Of a stretch of 64,000 nucleotides of DNA, positions 47,375-57,349 are shown in pieces; positions within the stretch are counted from its first letter, which is position 1, and each line of letters starts with the position of its first letter. The position numbers and the translations under genes are program-made. The notes beneath the pieces were generated by a model. It searched no databases. It was not told the DNA's origin and worked only from the letters and a program-made list of their open reading frames with translations. The stretch is taken from positions 41,300 through 105,299 of the forward strand of contig JAQUKV010000006.1 in the NCBI GenBank assembly GCA_028718905.1, in the 5' to 3' direction. Origin of the DNA: Candidatus Peribacteraceae bacterium (GTDB lineage Bacteria > Patescibacteriota > Gracilibacteria > Peribacterales > Peribacteraceae).

Positions 47375-47589
47375 CTAATGTTCAGGAAGTTGGTGTGGGA
47401 AGCCTCTTCCTCGCCATCGTCACTGCGACTGCAATCATCCTCCTGATCAAGTGATTTGATTGGCTTCTGTAAGCCAGAAAATCACAATGATTGTTTAATC
47501 ATCGTTTAGAAAATCAGCAACCCCCTGTCATGGGCGAAATGCCGTTTTTCCGCTAGAATAGAAGGATTTATACACAACCACAGAGATCC

Positions 47590-48054
47590 ATGACAGACAC
47601 TCACATCCTCCTCGAATGGACCGCTCCCGAGCGTCCTCCGCACAACCGCGGAAAGCGCTGGTACCTGATCGCAGGTGCGGTTGCGATCCTCTTTCTCGCG
47701 TACGCCTTGTTCACACAGGCGTGGACATTCGCCGTTGTGATCGTTCTGCTCGGTGTCATCTACGGACTCATCCATGGCAAACCACCCATCACGCATACCG
47801 TGCAGATCTCTTCACAGGGTCTTCAATGGGACAAACACCTGATTCCATGGAGCGATTTGAATAGCTTCTGGATGTTGCAGGGAGCGGGGTATGTGGAGGT
47901 GCACATCGAACGCAAGAAAGCGGGCAGTCTGCAGGTACAAACGGGAAATAATCCTCCTTTGGAAATCGCTTCCGCCCTCTCGCAGTTCCTCCCGATCATC
48001 TCCGACCGACGTGAAACTATACTTGACTACATAATTCGTATCTGTAAACTTTGA
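47590..48054 (+). CDS. hypothetical membrane protein (PH-like/YcxB-like layout)
   Basis: 154 aa; two adjacent TMs then beta-rich domain VQISSQGLQWDKHLIPWSDLNSFWML. Confidence 0.7.
   Translation: MTDTHILLEWTAPERPPHNRGKRWYLIAGAVAILFLAYALFTQAWTFAVVIVLLGVIYGLIHGKPPITHTVQISSQGLQWDKHLIPWSDLNSFWMLQGAGYVEVHIERKKAGSLQVQTGNNPPLEIASALSQFLPIISDRRETILDYIIRICKL
48023..48050 (+). promoter_or_regulatory. promoter upstream of the 1518-aa gene (leaderless configuration)
   Basis: TTGACT, 16-nt spacer, TAAACT; ATG 5 nt after the -10 box. Confidence 0.45.
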
Positions 48055-48055
48055 C

Positions 48056-51000
48056 ATGCTGAGCCTCTACGCTTTCGTACGCTTTGCCCTCAGCCGCTCT
48101 CCCCTCCGGGAGCAGCGCGAACTCCTGTTGAAAAACCAAGACCCAAAGGATCCCCAGAAACCACACGAAGGACCTCAGGAACCCGAACCGGAAACCGAGC
48201 GGACGTTTGATGATGACCGCCTTGTGGAGCGTGAGACAAAGGATACGGGTGCGAAAATCTCTTCGGTACTCCGGGTACTCGACAGTCAGGAAATTTTCGA
48301 TCGACTGGGGGAAGAATTGAAGAACGGCGAAGCCTTCGATCGTCTGTTCACGCAGGAGGAATCGATGAAAGAGATCGATCTTGCCTCCGTCGCGACAAAG
48401 GCAGGCATCGCCATCTACATGTCGGAGCGGGAATCTGTTCTGCCGAGTGGCTCTCCGCGTGCAGTGCTCTCCGCCATCGTAGACTTCGACACGGCACAAG
48501 GGTTTCCGATCGCAGTGAAGCGGACATTTATCGAGATGCTCCTGCGGGCATCTCCCGGCATCACCGCCGCTTTCGCACGATCGACCCTGACGCGTATCAA
48601 AAATTATGAGGAGCAACAGGCCGCCATCGAAACCGCGCGGGAACGCTTTAGAACACAAGAGATGCTCGGAAAAATCGGTGAAGAAGGCATGGCAGTGGCA
48701 TCGAGGCTGAGTCTCGGAGAAATTCCCAACATCCAGGCTGCCGTCAACGAGATCGGAACGAAGCACCCGCTCACAATGGATCAGGTCCGCGAGCTCTATA
48801 CCACGCTCGACAACGTCAGTGAAGCAATGTGCCGCATCAGAGAATTCGGCAACCGGTACTGGGGCACCGCGGAAGTGCTGCCTGCGGAGCAGGATGAAAA
48901 ACAAAAACTCGAGTATCTGAAACAGCTCAAAGAGCAGGCGCGCGATCTTGCGCGGCTGCTCTCGATCCAGCTCAGACTCGGCGCACAGGAAACGGTGCAA
49001 AACCTTGAAGAAGCAGCCGCTGCAGCCATGAAACAGACGAAGGCAAAAGATCTGCAGGATGAAATCCAGAGAAATGCAGCGGACCCGGGCATGCGCGCGC
49101 TGAAGCTGATTGCAAAAGTCGATGACCCAGAGAACGACCTAGTGCAGGATCCCGACAATGCGAACTTTACCCGGCTTTCAGACGCTTTTCTGCGCGAAGC
49201 GGAAGGACATCTTGCAACGCTCGATTCCATCCGGAGAGACGCAGACCAGCTCCGGAATCGGTGGCGAAGCCCGGAAGGACTCAAAGAGGAAACGCGCGAC
49301 CGGCAGGAACGACAGGCATGGGCCGCACGCTGTCTCGCCATGCTGAAAACGGTACTCACGGATCCCGCGCTGAGCGCCGGAACGATACAATCCCTCGAAA
49401 CATTCCAGTCGCAACTCAACGATCCCGCCGTGCTCTCCGCCTTCAGCGAAGAGGAAATGGCGCGGGAGGAATACGTCTCGAAGATTCTGCTGGAGCAGGG
49501 GGAATCCGTGTTCAACGACGCGAATCGGGAAGGCACGGCAGCACTGCGCATCGTGACGAGCGAACTCACAGATACGGACACACGTACGTGGATCGGCGAC
49601 AAAAAGAAAGAAACGAAGAGGCTGGAGAATGAACTCTCCACGCTGCTCACGCACCCCGTGTGTGCCACACTGGGAGTCGGCGATCTCGTGCAGGCGTACG
49701 CCAAAGATCTTACAGAGAACCTGGACTTCCTCGCAGGAGCCAAGATCACCGATGCGAAAAAGAAAGAGATGTGCGAGCGCATCGGCGTGCAATTGCAACA
49801 TTGGCAATCGGCGGTCTCACTGATTCGCACACTTGAAAACGCGACGAGCGGAACCATCCCCCCGAACGGGAACGAGTGCATCCGTGTCCTTCCGCGATTG
49901 GAGTACCTCAAGAAATTCGGTGTTGCGACATCCAAAGCATGTTACTTCCGCGGCTTGATCTATGTGCGCGAAGATGTCCCGCAGAGCGAGTGGCCGGGAT
50001 TGATCGAACATGAGAAAGCACACTTTCTCATTTCGATTCTGAGCGATCAAAGCCATCTGCTCCCTGAGCTGTTCGATCTCGTATTCGATGAGATCACTGC
50101 CGAAACCTGGCAATCCCTCGAAGGCCGTGCCGACCGCTGGGGCATCTTCAAGGAAGCGATTCGCGCGCAATTCATGAAGGAAAATCCCACGATGCCGAGG
50201 GAACTCCTGGAACGGCGCGTCGAGGCTCGCTTCCGGCGCGCCCTCTTGGAAGAGGCGGCAGTGCGCGGTGCGCTCGCGGCGGAGGGACACGACGATCGCG
50301 CCCTCCTCAATAGTCTGAAGCAAAAAGAAGGTACTCCGTTCGAAAGCGACACTCCGCTCCACTCCACCGACGATGAAGCAATCCCGACGGTTGACGCGCA
50401 GCAGATGGAACAGGCTCCCGCAGCCACGGGCGCGTACGACGCGCACGAGGATCTGGAAGCCATCGAACACATGATCAACAGTATCGAGACATTCGGGAAC
50501 GCCTATGGAACACCGGAGGGAGGCCGACACTATAATCCCCGCTTCAAGCGGGAAGCCGACGAAATTGTCGGCAACGGCCACGGTGACGGCGGATACCGGG
50601 ATGTGCTCAATGAGCTGAAGCATATCCATGCCAACGGAAAAATGCGCAACGGAACGGAGGTGGATCCGGAACACAACGAGAAATACATCGAAACCGTGCA
50701 GAACTTCAAAGAACATGTCTCGAACACCACCAAGAAAGTGGAGGCGCTCGACAAACACTTTGCGGAAATCAGCGGAGAACCCGTTTCGAGAGTGAAGAGT
50801 TTTTCCGAAATGATCGGCATCCGATGGCACTGCATCCTGGATATCATGCGTATGTACAAGGAATTCAAAGAGGATATCGAGGGTATCTGGCATTCCATTC
50901 AGGATAACAAAACTGCAGACACCAAAGCAGCGTGGACGAAGAATCTGCCGGTGTACATCCCCGGGACCACCATCAAGATCCCCATCATCGGCAAGTACAC

Positions 51001-52612
51001 GGAACGCCTGCCGCACTACACGGAACGGGCCAGAAACAGCAAAGAGCTCGAGCGCGTGAAGAAGTGGGAAGACTCCTTCACGAACCTGGACGCGGAGGAA
51101 CTGCTGAAAGTGATCGGCGAAACCCCCACGCGGGATCAACTCCGTGCCAGTATCGAACTCCTGGTCAAGAAAGGCCGCATGAATTGGGGGGATCAACGTG
51201 TCTGGAAGGCGCTGAATGAAAAGTCGAAGTATACGATGCCCATCGGCCCCTGTGACCGTGACGAGACACTGCGCGACAAGTGGCTCCACAAGCTCATCAG
51301 TGACATCTGGCTCGATAAGGACATGTTCAACGAATGGATGACCGGCAACAGCGGGAATTTCGACAAGCACAAGCAGTCCTACACGCACGAAGCGGATAAC
51401 TTTGCGAACATCGCGGGAAAGACGGCCTATGAACTGCATGTCATGCTCAGAACATACGTGGACTGCACCACCTCCACACCCAAAAAACCTCTTCCGGAAG
51501 ATGTGAACCCGCATCACTACGAGGAGCTGCTCCACTACTCCATGCGCAACGGAAAGATGAGCATGGAACAGAAGGTCTTCTTTCTGATCCAGGGCATCGC
51601 CTCCGGTTTCATGCCACTGGAACGCCTCCGCGCGCTCGCAGGAGAAAAAGGAGGCGTTCTGCTCAAATTCCCCTTCTTGGACTACTTCTACCAGCGTCAC
51701 AACTCGCTCTCCGATATCAAAAATATCTCCAATCGACTCACGGAACGCGGCCCCGACGGAAAACCGACCTTCTTGCCGGGGACCAAAACGACGATGTTCA
51801 TGCGCTTGGTGCTCCTGCGCGACCAAAAGGCTCTCGAGCGTATTTCCAAAGCATTGGACAAAGGGGCGGAGGGTCTCGATCACGAAGACATCCCCTATCT
51901 GGCGACCGAGATCGACTGGGTGAAAATGCTCAGCTTGCTCGGTGTGATGAGCGGCGCACGCTCCAAAGTCTCGAAAGAAGGCTGGAAGAATGCGTACGTC
52001 GGATTCAATGAGAAATTCAAAGTCTACGCAAATCTGGCCCGTCTCGCACAGGAGAAGAAGGCAATCATGACCGACGGTGACGTTCGAAACCTGGCACAGT
52101 CCATCGGCGCCTACATCGTGATGGATAACCAGATGATGCGCGCGACCGACTTGAAAGCCGGACAAGTCTCGCTCTCCACCGAAGCACTGGAAATCGAGCG
52201 GCCGGTCGCCAACCCCAATCTGCGCACGGCGGACTACCGCAACCGGACGCGTGAATTCGTATGGAGACTGGCACATGCCATCGGAATGCAGGACAGCGAT
52301 CTCGGCATTGCGGGCATCACCATGAAGCAATTCCTCGCCAATGCGGAACGCGACCAGACAACGGTTCCGCCGGACATCATCAAGAAACTCGACGAGGCGC
52401 GGGAGCCGTTCATCCGTGCACTTACGCAGAAGATCGCCAACAATCCGGATACGCTCATGCGGGTGCTCGCGGAATTTGAGGGAGGAGAAATGAGTAAAGG
52501 GAAAAAATTCCTCGACAGTCAGGTTGAAGACGAAAAAGGAACGAAAATGATGAACTATAAGGATTTTTCGGAGCGTTATCGCTCGATCATCGGACAGGAA
52601 AACGGGGCATAA
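48056..52612 (+). CDS. giant hypothetical protein with predicted HExxH zinc-peptidase motif
   Basis: 1518 aa, mostly helical; ACYFRGLIYVREDVPQSEWPGLIEHEKAHFLISILS contains HEKAH. Confidence 0.85.
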   Translation: MLSLYAFVRFALSRSPLREQRELLLKNQDPKDPQKPHEGPQEPEPETERTFDDDRLVERETKDTGAKISSVLRVLDSQEIFDRLGEELKNGEAFDRLFTQEESMKEIDLASVATKAGIAIYMSERESVLPSGSPRAVLSAIVDFDTAQGFPIAVKRTFIEMLLRASPGITAAFARSTLTRIKNYEEQQAAIETARERFRTQEMLGKIGEEGMAVASRLSLGEIPNIQAAVNEIGTKHPLTMDQVRELYTTLDNVSEAMCRIREFGNRYWGTAEVLPAEQDEKQKLEYLKQLKEQARDLARLLSIQLRLGAQETVQNLEEAAAAAMKQTKAKDLQDEIQRNAADPGMRALKLIAKVDDPENDLVQDPDNANFTRLSDAFLREAEGHLATLDSIRRDADQLRNRWRSPEGLKEETRDRQERQAWAARCLAMLKTVLTDPALSAGTIQSLETFQSQLNDPAVLSAFSEEEMAREEYVSKILLEQGESVFNDANREGTAALRIVTSELTDTDTRTWIGDKKKETKRLENELSTLLTHPVCATLGVGDLVQAYAKDLTENLDFLAGAKITDAKKKEMCERIGVQLQHWQSAVSLIRTLENATSGTIPPNGNECIRVLPRLEYLKKFGVATSKACYFRGLIYVREDVPQSEWPGLIEHEKAHFLISILSDQSHLLPELFDLVFDEITAETWQSLEGRADRWGIFKEAIRAQFMKENPTMPRELLERRVEARFRRALLEEAAVRGALAAEGHDDRALLNSLKQKEGTPFESDTPLHSTDDEAIPTVDAQQMEQAPAATGAYDAHEDLEAIEHMINSIETFGNAYGTPEGGRHYNPRFKREADEIVGNGHGDGGYRDVLNELKHIHANGKMRNGTEVDPEHNEKYIETVQNFKEHVSNTTKKVEALDKHFAEISGEPVSRVKSFSEMIGIRWHCILDIMRMYKEFKEDIEGIWHSIQDNKTADTKAAWTKNLPVYIPGTTIKIPIIGKYTERLPHYTERARNSKELERVKKWEDSFTNLDAEELLKVIGETPTRDQLRASIELLVKKGRMNWGDQRVWKALNEKSKYTMPIGPCDRDETLRDKWLHKLISDIWLDKDMFNEWMTGNSGNFDKHKQSYTHEADNFANIAGKTAYELHVMLRTYVDCTTSTPKKPLPEDVNPHHYEELLHYSMRNGKMSMEQKVFFLIQGIASGFMPLERLRALAGEKGGVLLKFPFLDYFYQRHNSLSDIKNISNRLTERGPDGKPTFLPGTKTTMFMRLVLLRDQKALERISKALDKGAEGLDHEDIPYLATEIDWVKMLSLLGVMSGARSKVSKEGWKNAYVGFNEKFKVYANLARLAQEKKAIMTDGDVRNLAQSIGAYIVMDNQMMRATDLKAGQVSLSTEALEIERPVANPNLRTADYRNRTREFVWRLAHAIGMQDSDLGIAGITMKQFLANAERDQTTVPPDIIKKLDEAREPFIRALTQKIANNPDTLMRVLAEFEGGEMSKGKKFLDSQVEDEKGTKMMNYKDFSERYRSIIGQENGA

Positions 52613-52648
52613 CTTGCCGCATGAATGTAATGCGCGCATCCTGCCGCC

Positions 52649-53086
52649 ATGCAGGTCGCCATTCAGCGCGTTGACGCCTCTCTCCCCCTCCCCCGCTACG
52701 AATCGGCCGGGGCAGTCGGTTTTGACCTGATCACGCGCGAAACGACGGTCATCGCACCCAAACAGATCGCACTCGTGCCGGGCAATGTGATTGTGAAAGT
52801 GCCCGAAGGCTATGCGCTTCTGATCCTCCCCCGCTCTTCCCTCCCCCGCAAAAAAGCGCTCGTCTGTCCGCACTCGGTCGGCGTCATCGACTGCGACTAT
52901 CACGGACCGGAGGACGAGATCAAAGTGCAGGTGCAGAACATCTCGGATGCACCCGTCACCGTGGAACGCGGCGAGCGCATCGCGCAGGGGATGTTCGTGA
53001 GGGTCGACCGCGCAGAGTGGAATGAAGTGGACGGACACGGAGCAGCAACGAGAGGAGGATTCGGCTCGACGGGAACGCATGCATAA
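52649..53086 (+). CDS. dut: dUTP diphosphatase
   Basis: ESAGAVGFDL, LPRSSL, GVIDCDYHGPEDEIKV, ERIAQGMF, RGGFGSTG. Confidence 0.95.
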   Translation: MQVAIQRVDASLPLPRYESAGAVGFDLITRETTVIAPKQIALVPGNVIVKVPEGYALLILPRSSLPRKKALVCPHSVGVIDCDYHGPEDEIKVQVQNISDAPVTVERGERIAQGMFVRVDRAEWNEVDGHGAATRGGFGSTGTHA

Positions 53087-53100
53087 TGGAAATTTTTCTG

Positions 53101-53205
53101 TTTCCTCCCCCATCCCCAACCCTTCCCCCGGCGGGGGAAGGGAGGACGCTCAAGAGCACAGAGTCCCCTCCCCCGGAGGGGGAGGGGTAAGGGGTGGGGG
53201 AGAAA
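53101..53205. repeat. CCCTTCCCCC/GGGGGAAGGG-type inverted repeats (two adjacent)
   Basis: CCCTTCCCCCGGCGGGGGAAGGG and CCCCTCCCCCGGAGGGGGAGGGG between convergent dut and ftsZ. Confidence 0.8.
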
Positions 53206-53213
53206 ATGTCCCC

Positions 53214-54458
53214 CTATTTACTGATCGGCTTTCGCATGAACGCCGGCACCTCCAGCTCCTCCTCGGTGAGGCCGAGCGTATTGGTCTTGGCCGGCTCGTG
53301 GAACGCCGAGCGGGACGACGGCTGTTCCGTTCTCTCTTCGGCGGGGGAAGTGTAGCGGGCGGGCGTGTGGACACCGGGCTTCAAGGTGCGTGCCGCACCG
53401 ATGGTGGGCAGACCCTCCAGATGCGCCTCTTCGAAGCCCGTGGCGATGACAGTCACCTTCACCTCGCCCGTGTACTTCTCGTCGATCACGGCGCCGAAGA
53501 TGATGTTCGCCTCGGGATCGGCGGCCTCGGTGATGATGCGTGCCGCCTCGTCCACCTCGAACATACTCAGGTCCGTGCCGCCGGTGATATTGAAGAGCAC
53601 GCCCTTGGCACCCGAAATCGACAGATCCAGCAGGGGGCTGTCAATGGCCGCACGGGCCGCCTCGGCCGCGCGGCTGTCGCCCGTGCCGTAGCCGATGCCC
53701 ATGAGCGCCGTACCGGCGTCCTGCATGATCGACTTCACGTCGGCGAAGTCCACGTTGATGAGTCCGTGCTCGGTGATGAGGTTCGAAATGCCCTCGATGG
53801 CGTGCTGCAGCACCTCGTCCACCACCTGGAACGCCTCGGTGAGGGGTGTTGTTTTGTCGATGAGCGAGAGGATCTTGTCATTCGGAATCGTGATGAGCGT
53901 ATCCACCTTGCCCTTGAGATTCGCAATCGCATCCTCGGCCTGCTGCTTTCGCTTGAGCCCCTCGAAGCTGAACGGCTTCGTGACAACCGCCACCGTCAGA
54001 ATCCCCATGCTGCGGGCAAGCTCGGCGATGACATGCACGCTGCCGCTCCCCGTGCCGCCGCCCAGTCCCGCTGTGATGAAGAGCATATCGGCACCCTCCA
54101 GCGCGGCTTGAATTTCGGCGCTGCTCTCCTCCGCGGCCTTCTTGCCCACTTCGGGGTTCGCCCCGGCTCCGAGCCCGCGGGTCGTGCCGCGGCCGATCGT
54201 GATCTTTCTCGGTGCCGGATTGTGGTAGAGCGCCTGCATGTCGGTATTGAGCGCGACGAACTCCACGCCCTGCACCTTGGAGTCGATCATGCGCTTCACG
54301 GCATTGCTGCCGCCGCCCCCGGATCCGAGGACAATGAGACGCGCTCCGGGTGTGGCATCGGGACGCACTTCGCGCGAAACGATGGGATTATCGTCGTGGC
54401 TCGAGCCGTTGCTCGACGCGCGGGAGCCACTGAAGAGGGAACGGAGAGTATCGGACAT
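53214..54458 (-). CDS. ftsZ: cell division protein FtsZ
   Basis: LIVLGSGGGGSNAVKRMI; ITAGLGGGTGSGSVHVIAELAR; conserved C-terminal VPAFMRK. Confidence 0.97.
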   Translation of the reverse strand: MSDTLRSLFSGSRASSNGSSHDDNPIVSREVRPDATPGARLIVLGSGGGGSNAVKRMIDSKVQGVEFVALNTDMQALYHNPAPRKITIGRGTTRGLGAGANPEVGKKAAEESSAEIQAALEGADMLFITAGLGGGTGSGSVHVIAELARSMGILTVAVVTKPFSFEGLKRKQQAEDAIANLKGKVDTLITIPNDKILSLIDKTTPLTEAFQVVDEVLQHAIEGISNLITEHGLINVDFADVKSIMQDAGTALMGIGYGTGDSRAAEAARAAIDSPLLDLSISGAKGVLFNITGGTDLSMFEVDEAARIITEAADPEANIIFGAVIDEKYTGEVKVTVIATGFEEAHLEGLPTIGAARTLKPGVHTPARYTSPAEERTEQPSSRSAFHEPAKTNTLGLTEEELEVPAFMRKPISK

Positions 54459-54462
54459 GTGA

Positions 54463-54535
54463 CGAGGGGGTAGGGTGTAGGGGGTAGGATGAGAGAACGA
54501 GGGAAATAGGGAACTCGGGAATTAAGGAAGGAGAC
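54463..54535. repeat. G-rich reiterated word array between ftsA and ftsZ
   Basis: GAGGGGGTAGGGTGTAGGGGGTAGGATGAGAGAACGAGGGAAATAGGGAACTCGGGAATTAAGGAAGGAG. Confidence 0.7.
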
Positions 54536-55754
54536 TCTTGAACCAGGAACCGACGCGCTGCACGGCACGCTTCATCTGGGCGGTACCGACCATCGGCGCA
54601 CTCTCGCCCTCGCGCACGCCCCAGATGAGGGTGCCGAGGCCGGTGGCATAGGCCGGATCATCCACTTTTTCGATGACACCGCCGATATCGACGGGGAATC
54701 CCATCTGCACCGGCAGGCCCAGTACATCGCGGGCCAGATCGAGCACACCCGGCGCCTTGGCCGCCGCCCCGGTGAGGAGCGCCCCTGCCGGCAGCATGCC
54801 GCTGCGTCCGATGCGCGTAAGCTCCTGCTTTACGAGCGAGAACATTTCAAAGTAGCGTGCCTGCATGATCTCGGCCATGTAGCGCTTGCTCACCGTCTGC
54901 GTATCCACTTTGCTGACGGAGGAGAGGTCGATCATCTCGCGCTCGGCGATCTCCTGCGGCAGCACCGATCCGAATTCGATCTTGATCTTCTCGGCGGTAT
55001 CGATGGAGGTGCGCAGCCCGATTGCGATGTCGTTGGTCACGCTCTCGCCGCCGATCGGCAGGCTGGCGGAGTACAGGATCGTCCCCTCCTCGAACACCGA
55101 AACGCTGCAGGAGCCCGCACCGATGTCGATGACCACAACCCCCAGTTCTTTCTGGCGCTTGGTCAGTACCGCCTCAGGCGCGGCGATGGTGGCCGGCACC
55201 AGATCGTCGATGTCGACGCCCGCCTGATCCACGCACTTCTCGATATTCTTCACATGCTGGACGTGCCCCGTGACGATGTGCGCCTCCACTTCGAGGCGGA
55301 TGCCCGTCATGCCCACGGGATTCTTGATGCCGCGCTGCTCATCCACCGCGTACGACTTGGGTTCGATGTGCAAAATCCGGCGGTTCTGCGGAATGCTCAC
55401 GGCCTGCGCGGCCTCGAGCACGCGCCCCACGTCCTCCACCGTGATCTCAGATCCCGAGATCGCGATGACGCCGCGGCTGTCGAAGGATTCGATGTGCGAT
55501 CCGCTCAGGCCCACAAACACGTGATTGATGGGCACCCCCGCCATGCGCTCCGCATCTTCTAAGGAGGAGATGATATTGTGGATGAGTTCCTCCACGTCGA
55601 TCACGTGCCCCTTGCGCATCCCGTGAGAGGGAGAAAGCCCCACGCCGATGACATTCGGGATGAGCTTCTCCTGGTCGGAGTCCACCACGGCGACGACCGT
55701 CCGGATCTTGGCGCTTCCGATATCGAGACTGGCGACGATGCGTTCTTTGGACAT
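54522..55754 (-). CDS. ftsA: cell division protein FtsA
   Basis: MSKERIVASLDIGSAKIRTVVAVV; VFVGLSGSHIES; VVVIDIGAGSCSVSVFEEGTI; C-terminal amphipathic VGSWFKSLLP. Confidence 0.95.
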   Translation of the reverse strand: MSKERIVASLDIGSAKIRTVVAVVDSDQEKLIPNVIGVGLSPSHGMRKGHVIDVEELIHNIISSLEDAERMAGVPINHVFVGLSGSHIESFDSRGVIAISGSEITVEDVGRVLEAAQAVSIPQNRRILHIEPKSYAVDEQRGIKNPVGMTGIRLEVEAHIVTGHVQHVKNIEKCVDQAGVDIDDLVPATIAAPEAVLTKRQKELGVVVIDIGAGSCSVSVFEEGTILYSASLPIGGESVTNDIAIGLRTSIDTAEKIKIEFGSVLPQEIAEREMIDLSSVSKVDTQTVSKRYMAEIMQARYFEMFSLVKQELTRIGRSGMLPAGALLTGAAAKAPGVLDLARDVLGLPVQMGFPVDIGGVIEKVDDPAYATGLGTLIWGVREGESAPMVGTAQMKRAVQRVGSWFKSLLP

Positions 55755-56028
55755 GGTGGAGGGGGTCAGAGAAATGATGAATACAGAAGATGTTCCGCGT
55801 ATCCCAAACTGGAACATCCGCGAGACAACGGGAGTTTAATTGCGTAAACGAAAGATCCGCAAGATTGACGTGAGTATCTTTGGTATTCAGTGAGACGACT
55901 GAAGAACAAGTTTTCTGTTCTGTAGTTTACGCTCCTGTTAGGGATGAAGTCCGATCACCATCTCATGATAATCAGAGTGAAAAACATCTGAACACAGTTT
56001 GTCGTCAATCAAAAAATGTCTCCGACCT

Positions 56029-56991
56029 TCAGAAAAGGATCATCTGCTCCACTGTTTTTGCCTCCGATGGAGCGGGAAGGGAGACATCTTCGGGTGCGCA
56101 GTGCGCCCTGCCAAAGGAGGTCTGGAGCATCGCCTGCAGTCTCTTGATGAGCAGGGTGAATTCCATCGCGCGGAAGAACTCCTGAATCTTTGCAACGGGC
56201 AATATCCCGAGAGAGAGCTGATCAAACGGAAGGAGCGGCAGATCCGTCACGAGCAGCGCCATGCGCTCGCAGAAGAACGCCTGCTCGCGGTCGGCCGCAA
56301 GCTTCTCGCGAACGGCGGGCCGGATCTCTTCCAGATGATCGTAGATATTCTTCAGCGTGTCGTACTTCTGCAGGAGCTCCGCCGCTGTCTTGGGCCCGAT
56401 GCCTTTGACACCGGGAAGGTTGTCGGACTGATCGCCGGTGAGCCCTTTATACGAGGGGATCTGGTCGGGCCGCACGCCGTACTTCGCCTCGATCTCCTTG
56501 GGACCCAGATACTCCGCCTGCTGGTAGCCCTTGTGCGGGATGGCGATACGGATCGAATCGGAGGCAAGTTGCAGCGCATCGCGGTCCCCCGTGACGATTG
56601 TCACGCGCATCCCCGCCTGTTCCGCCGCCCGCGCGTAGGCGCACAGCAGATCATCGGCTTCGAACCTGGGATCGGAAACGTGCGGGATGGCGAACGTATC
56701 AATGAGCTCGTGCACCCGCGGGATCTGCATGTAGAAATCATCGGGGGTCTCGGCCCGTCCCGCCTTGTAATCTTTGGCTTCCTGATGACGGAATGTCTGA
56801 TCGCCCTCGTCGAAGCAGAAGAGGAACGCATCAGGCTCCTCTTTGGCCAGAATCGACAGGAGCATCGATGCCACCCCGAACACGGTATTCGCCTGCTCCC
56901 CCGCCCTCGTTTTGAGGGTACGCGGAATGGCCCAGTACGCCCGGTACATCAGGTGGTGCCCGTCGATCAGAACAAGGTGTTGGATGCGAAT
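56029..56991 (-). CDS. stand-alone 5'-3' exonuclease (PolA N-terminal/flap-nuclease family)
   Basis: LVLIDGHHLMYRAYWAIPRTL; VTGDRDALQLASDSIRI; GVRPDQIPSYKGLTGDQSDNLPGVKGIGPKTAAELL; start unresolved (ATT at 56991, first ATG at 56949, or far upstream 57315). Confidence 0.85.
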   Translation of the reverse strand: MRIQHLVLIDGHHLMYRAYWAIPRTLKTRAGEQANTVFGVASMLLSILAKEEPDAFLFCFDEGDQTFRHQEAKDYKAGRAETPDDFYMQIPRVHELIDTFAIPHVSDPRFEADDLLCAYARAAEQAGMRVTIVTGDRDALQLASDSIRIAIPHKGYQQAEYLGPKEIEAKYGVRPDQIPSYKGLTGDQSDNLPGVKGIGPKTAAELLQKYDTLKNIYDHLEEIRPAVREKLAADREQAFFCERMALLVTDLPLLPFDQLSLGILPVAKIQEFFRAMEFTLLIKRLQAMLQTSFGRAHCAPEDVSLPAPSEAKTVEQMILF

Positions 56992-57003
56992 AGAGTAGCA
57001 GAG

Positions 57004-57126
57004 GAAGAAGGTAATGAAGGTAAGGAAGGTAATGGAGGTATTGAAGGTAAGGAAGGTATCGAAGGTAATGGAGGTATTGAAGGAGCCTTTTCCCCCTCCT
57101 ATTACCTCCCGTACTTCCCTTACCTC
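57004..57126. repeat. inverted word array (GGTAATGAA / TTACCTCC)
   Basis: GAAGAAGGTAATGAAGGTAAGGAAGGTAATGGAGGTATTGAAGGTAAGGAAGGTATCGAAGGTAATGGAGGTATTGAAGG...CCTCCTATTACCTCCCGTACTTCCCTTACCTC. Confidence 0.85.
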
Positions 57127-57349
57127 TAAAACACACCAACCCCGAAAAAACTCAAGCCCTCTCCCCTCCCTGAAAGAGCGAATTTCAGCTATACTATCAG
57201 GATAACTCGGGAAAATAAGGAACAGGGAAGGTACAGGAAATAAAAGAAAAAAAGGAAAGAAAAGAACCAGAATAATAACCAACAACCTCCACCACCCCCC
57301 CTCATCCTCACCCAACCCCCTACCCCCTAATCCTAACCCTAATCCTTAC

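Noticed and set aside
55880-56185. Plus-strand ORFs at the 3' end of the 5'-nuclease gene
   Set aside because: Largely antisense to conserved coding sequence, no family resemblance.
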